Below are positions 12,856 through 14,175 of a DNA stretch of 14,175 nucleotides, piece after piece. Within the stretch, counting starts at the first letter, position 1, and every line of letters starts with the position of its first letter. The notes beneath the pieces were generated by a model. It saw only the letters and a program-made list of their open reading frames with translations. It had not been told where the DNA came from and made no database searches. Location: contig JAGVUJ010000328.1 in assembly GCA_019136325.1 (NCBI GenBank), forward strand, positions 1 to 14,175, in the 5' to 3' direction. Made by a program: the position numbers and the translations under genes. The DNA is from Deltaproteobacteria bacterium (lineage in GTDB: Bacteria; Desulfobacterota; Syntrophia; Syntrophales; Smithellaceae).

Positions 12856-14175
12856 ATGGTAAAAGAAAAAGCAAACAGTGTCGCAGCGAATCTGGAATCT
12901 TATTACACCCAACCGAACAATCTGGTTGATTTGTTCGAAAACAGCGCAGCGAAATTCGCCTCACGAAATTTATTCGGTACGAAAAACAAAGAGACCAATC
13001 AATACGAGTGGGTAACCTTTGCGCAGGTCGCCGGGCGGATCAACAATCTGCGCGGCGCGTTGAAAAAAATCGGTTTTGAAAAAGGCGAAAAGGTCGGCGT
13101 TATTGTCGGCAACTCGGTGGAATGGTTCGTGTGCGCCAACGCTACTCACGGTCTGGGCGGTGTTTTCGTTCCCATGTATGAAAAGGAGCTGCAAAAGGTC
13201 TGGCAGTATATTATTAAGGACTCCGCCATTAAATATCTGTTTGTCAGCAATCAAAAAATTTACGAAGTCGTCCAGGGTTTTCAAAAAGATATTCCAACAT
13301 TAAAAGGCGTGTTCCTTCTGTACGGCACGGGAGAAAATTCCCTGGCGGAACTGGAGAGAAAGGGGAAGGCAAATCCCGTTGCATCCTACAAACCGCACTG
13401 GTCGGAGACGGCCGTAATTATTTATACGTCCGGCACCACCGGAGATCCGAAAGGCGTTTTGCTGAGTCACGGCAACCTGACGCACAACGCCAGGGAAAGC
13501 CAATGGACGTTCGATGTGGGCGAGGAGGAGGTCGGTTTAAGCATTCTTCCCTGGGCGCACAGTTTCGGTCTGACGACCGACCTGCATGTTTTCGTCTATG
13601 CCGGCTGGCAGCTCGGACTGGCTGAATCCGCCGACAAGCTGCTGGTTAATTTCAGCGAGATCAAGCCCACGCACATGAACGCCGTGCCGCGGGTGTTCAA
13701 TATTATTTACGACAAAATTCAGCAGAGTGTGTCGGCGGATCCGGAAAAAAAGAAAATATTTGACGCGGCGGTAGCCGAGGCTGTCAAAAACCGGGACCTG
13801 AAAGAGAAAACGGAAGAATTTAAATTCTATGATGCGGTGGCCTTTTCCACGGTTCGGAACATTTTCGGCGGACGGTTAAAACAGGTCGTCATTGGCGGAG
13901 CGTTGATGAAACCGGAAATCGCGATGTTTTTCAGCGATGTCGGCGTCGTTCCCTACGTCGGCTATGGTTTGTCGGAAACATCACCTGTGCTTACCAACAA
14001 TAGTCCCAAGCGGGGCAATAAATTCGGCACGATCGGAAAACCGTACAAAGATACGAAAGTGGTTATCGATAAGTCCCGCGTCGGAGAAGACAGTCCGGAC
14101 GGCGAGATCGTGGTGTATGGCGCGCAGGTCATGCAGGGATATCACAACAAGCCGGAAACAACCAAAGAGGTGATG
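12856..14175 (+). CDS. Long-chain acyl-CoA synthetase (AMP-forming), 3' end outside the window
   Basis: 440 residues are visible with no stop; family members are usually about 550-650 residues, so the C-terminal lid domain is missing. The enzyme activates fatty acids to acyl-AMP and then acyl-CoA. The N-terminus (FENSAAKFASRNLFG, then WVTFAQVAGRINNLRGAL) is typical. The P-loop YTSGTTGDPKGVLLSHGNL begins at residue 190, followed by LPWAHSFG, KPTHMNAVPRVFN, VIGGALMKPE and YGLSETSPV from residue 370 (adenine/AMP binding). TIGKPYKDTKVVI and GEIVVYGAQVMQGYHNKPE follow. The ribosome site AAGGAAG (12843-12849) lies 6 nt before the ATG. The divergent thioesterase and shared operator suggest joint control by fatty-acid state. 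The long insert around residues 275-325 (KKKIFDAAVAEAVK to KFYDAVAF) is characteristic of long-chain rather than acetyl-CoA synthetases. Confidence 0.93.
   Translation, partial: MVKEKANSVAANLESYYTQPNNLVDLFENSAAKFASRNLFGTKNKETNQYEWVTFAQVAGRINNLRGALKKIGFEKGEKVGVIVGNSVEWFVCANATHGLGGVFVPMYEKELQKVWQYIIKDSAIKYLFVSNQKIYEVVQGFQKDIPTLKGVFLLYGTGENSLAELERKGKANPVASYKPHWSETAVIIYTSGTTGDPKGVLLSHGNLTHNARESQWTFDVGEEEVGLSILPWAHSFGLTTDLHVFVYAGWQLGLAESADKLLVNFSEIKPTHMNAVPRVFNIIYDKIQQSVSADPEKKKIFDAAVAEAVKNRDLKEKTEEFKFYDAVAFSTVRNIFGGRLKQVVIGGALMKPEIAMFFSDVGVVPYVGYGLSETSPVLTNNSPKRGNKFGTIGKPYKDTKVVIDKSRVGEDSPDGEIVVYGAQVMQGYHNKPETTKEVM

Overview
The window looks like chromosomal DNA from an anaerobic or microaerobic Gram-negative bacterium. 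I infer a deltaproteobacterial (Desulfobacterota, Syntrophales-like) origin from the gene mix: a fatty-acyl-CoA ligase next to a hotdog thioesterase, a short-Q-loop cytochrome bd, an MTA/SAH deaminase beside an adenosine-kinase-like PfkB protein, and periplasmic proteins with Sec signals. No rRNA, tRNA, CRISPR array or insertion sequence was recognised, so the taxonomy is inference only.

Layout: (A) 1-3660 is visibly AT-richer than the rest. It holds a broken kelch-propeller/FG-GAP gene (minus, running off the left edge), a small exported DUF4907-like protein just upstream of it (minus), a 321-bp AT-rich divergent intergenic region, and a 583-residue polytopic membrane protein that resembles GT-C glycosyltransferases (plus). 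The segment reads as an acquired or decaying cassette. (B) 3667-6400, minus strand: a periplasmic protein resembling a degenerate superoxide reductase domain, then an overlapping MTA/SAH deaminase, then a PfkB nucleoside kinase that also has a good promoter of its own; a hairpin plus T-run follows the last gene. (C) 6571-10536, plus strand: cydA-cydB (cytochrome bd quinol oxidase), a 183-bp gap, then thiM-thiE (thiazole kinase and thiamine phosphate synthase). (D) 10621-12698, minus strand: a 4HBT thioesterase followed by a HEAT-repeat protein with a TTG start. (E) 12856 to the right edge, plus strand: a truncated acyl-CoA synthetase, divergent from the thioesterase.

How the genes fit together: the deaminase and kinase both deal with the adenosine moiety left by SAM-dependent reactions. 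CydAB removes oxygen, and the superoxide-reductase-like periplasmic protein faces it across a shared regulatory gap, which hints at oxygen-linked control. ThiM and ThiE make thiamine phosphate from salvaged thiazole. The thioesterase and acyl-CoA synthetase carry out opposing steps of acyl-CoA metabolism, and their divergent promoters share a 7-2-7 inverted repeat placed where a repressor would block both.

I did not find a clearly new defence or mobile system. The most unusual items are the decayed kelch/DUF4907 cassette, the ligand-poor SOR-like protein opposite cydAB, and the shared operator between thioesterase and acyl-CoA ligase.
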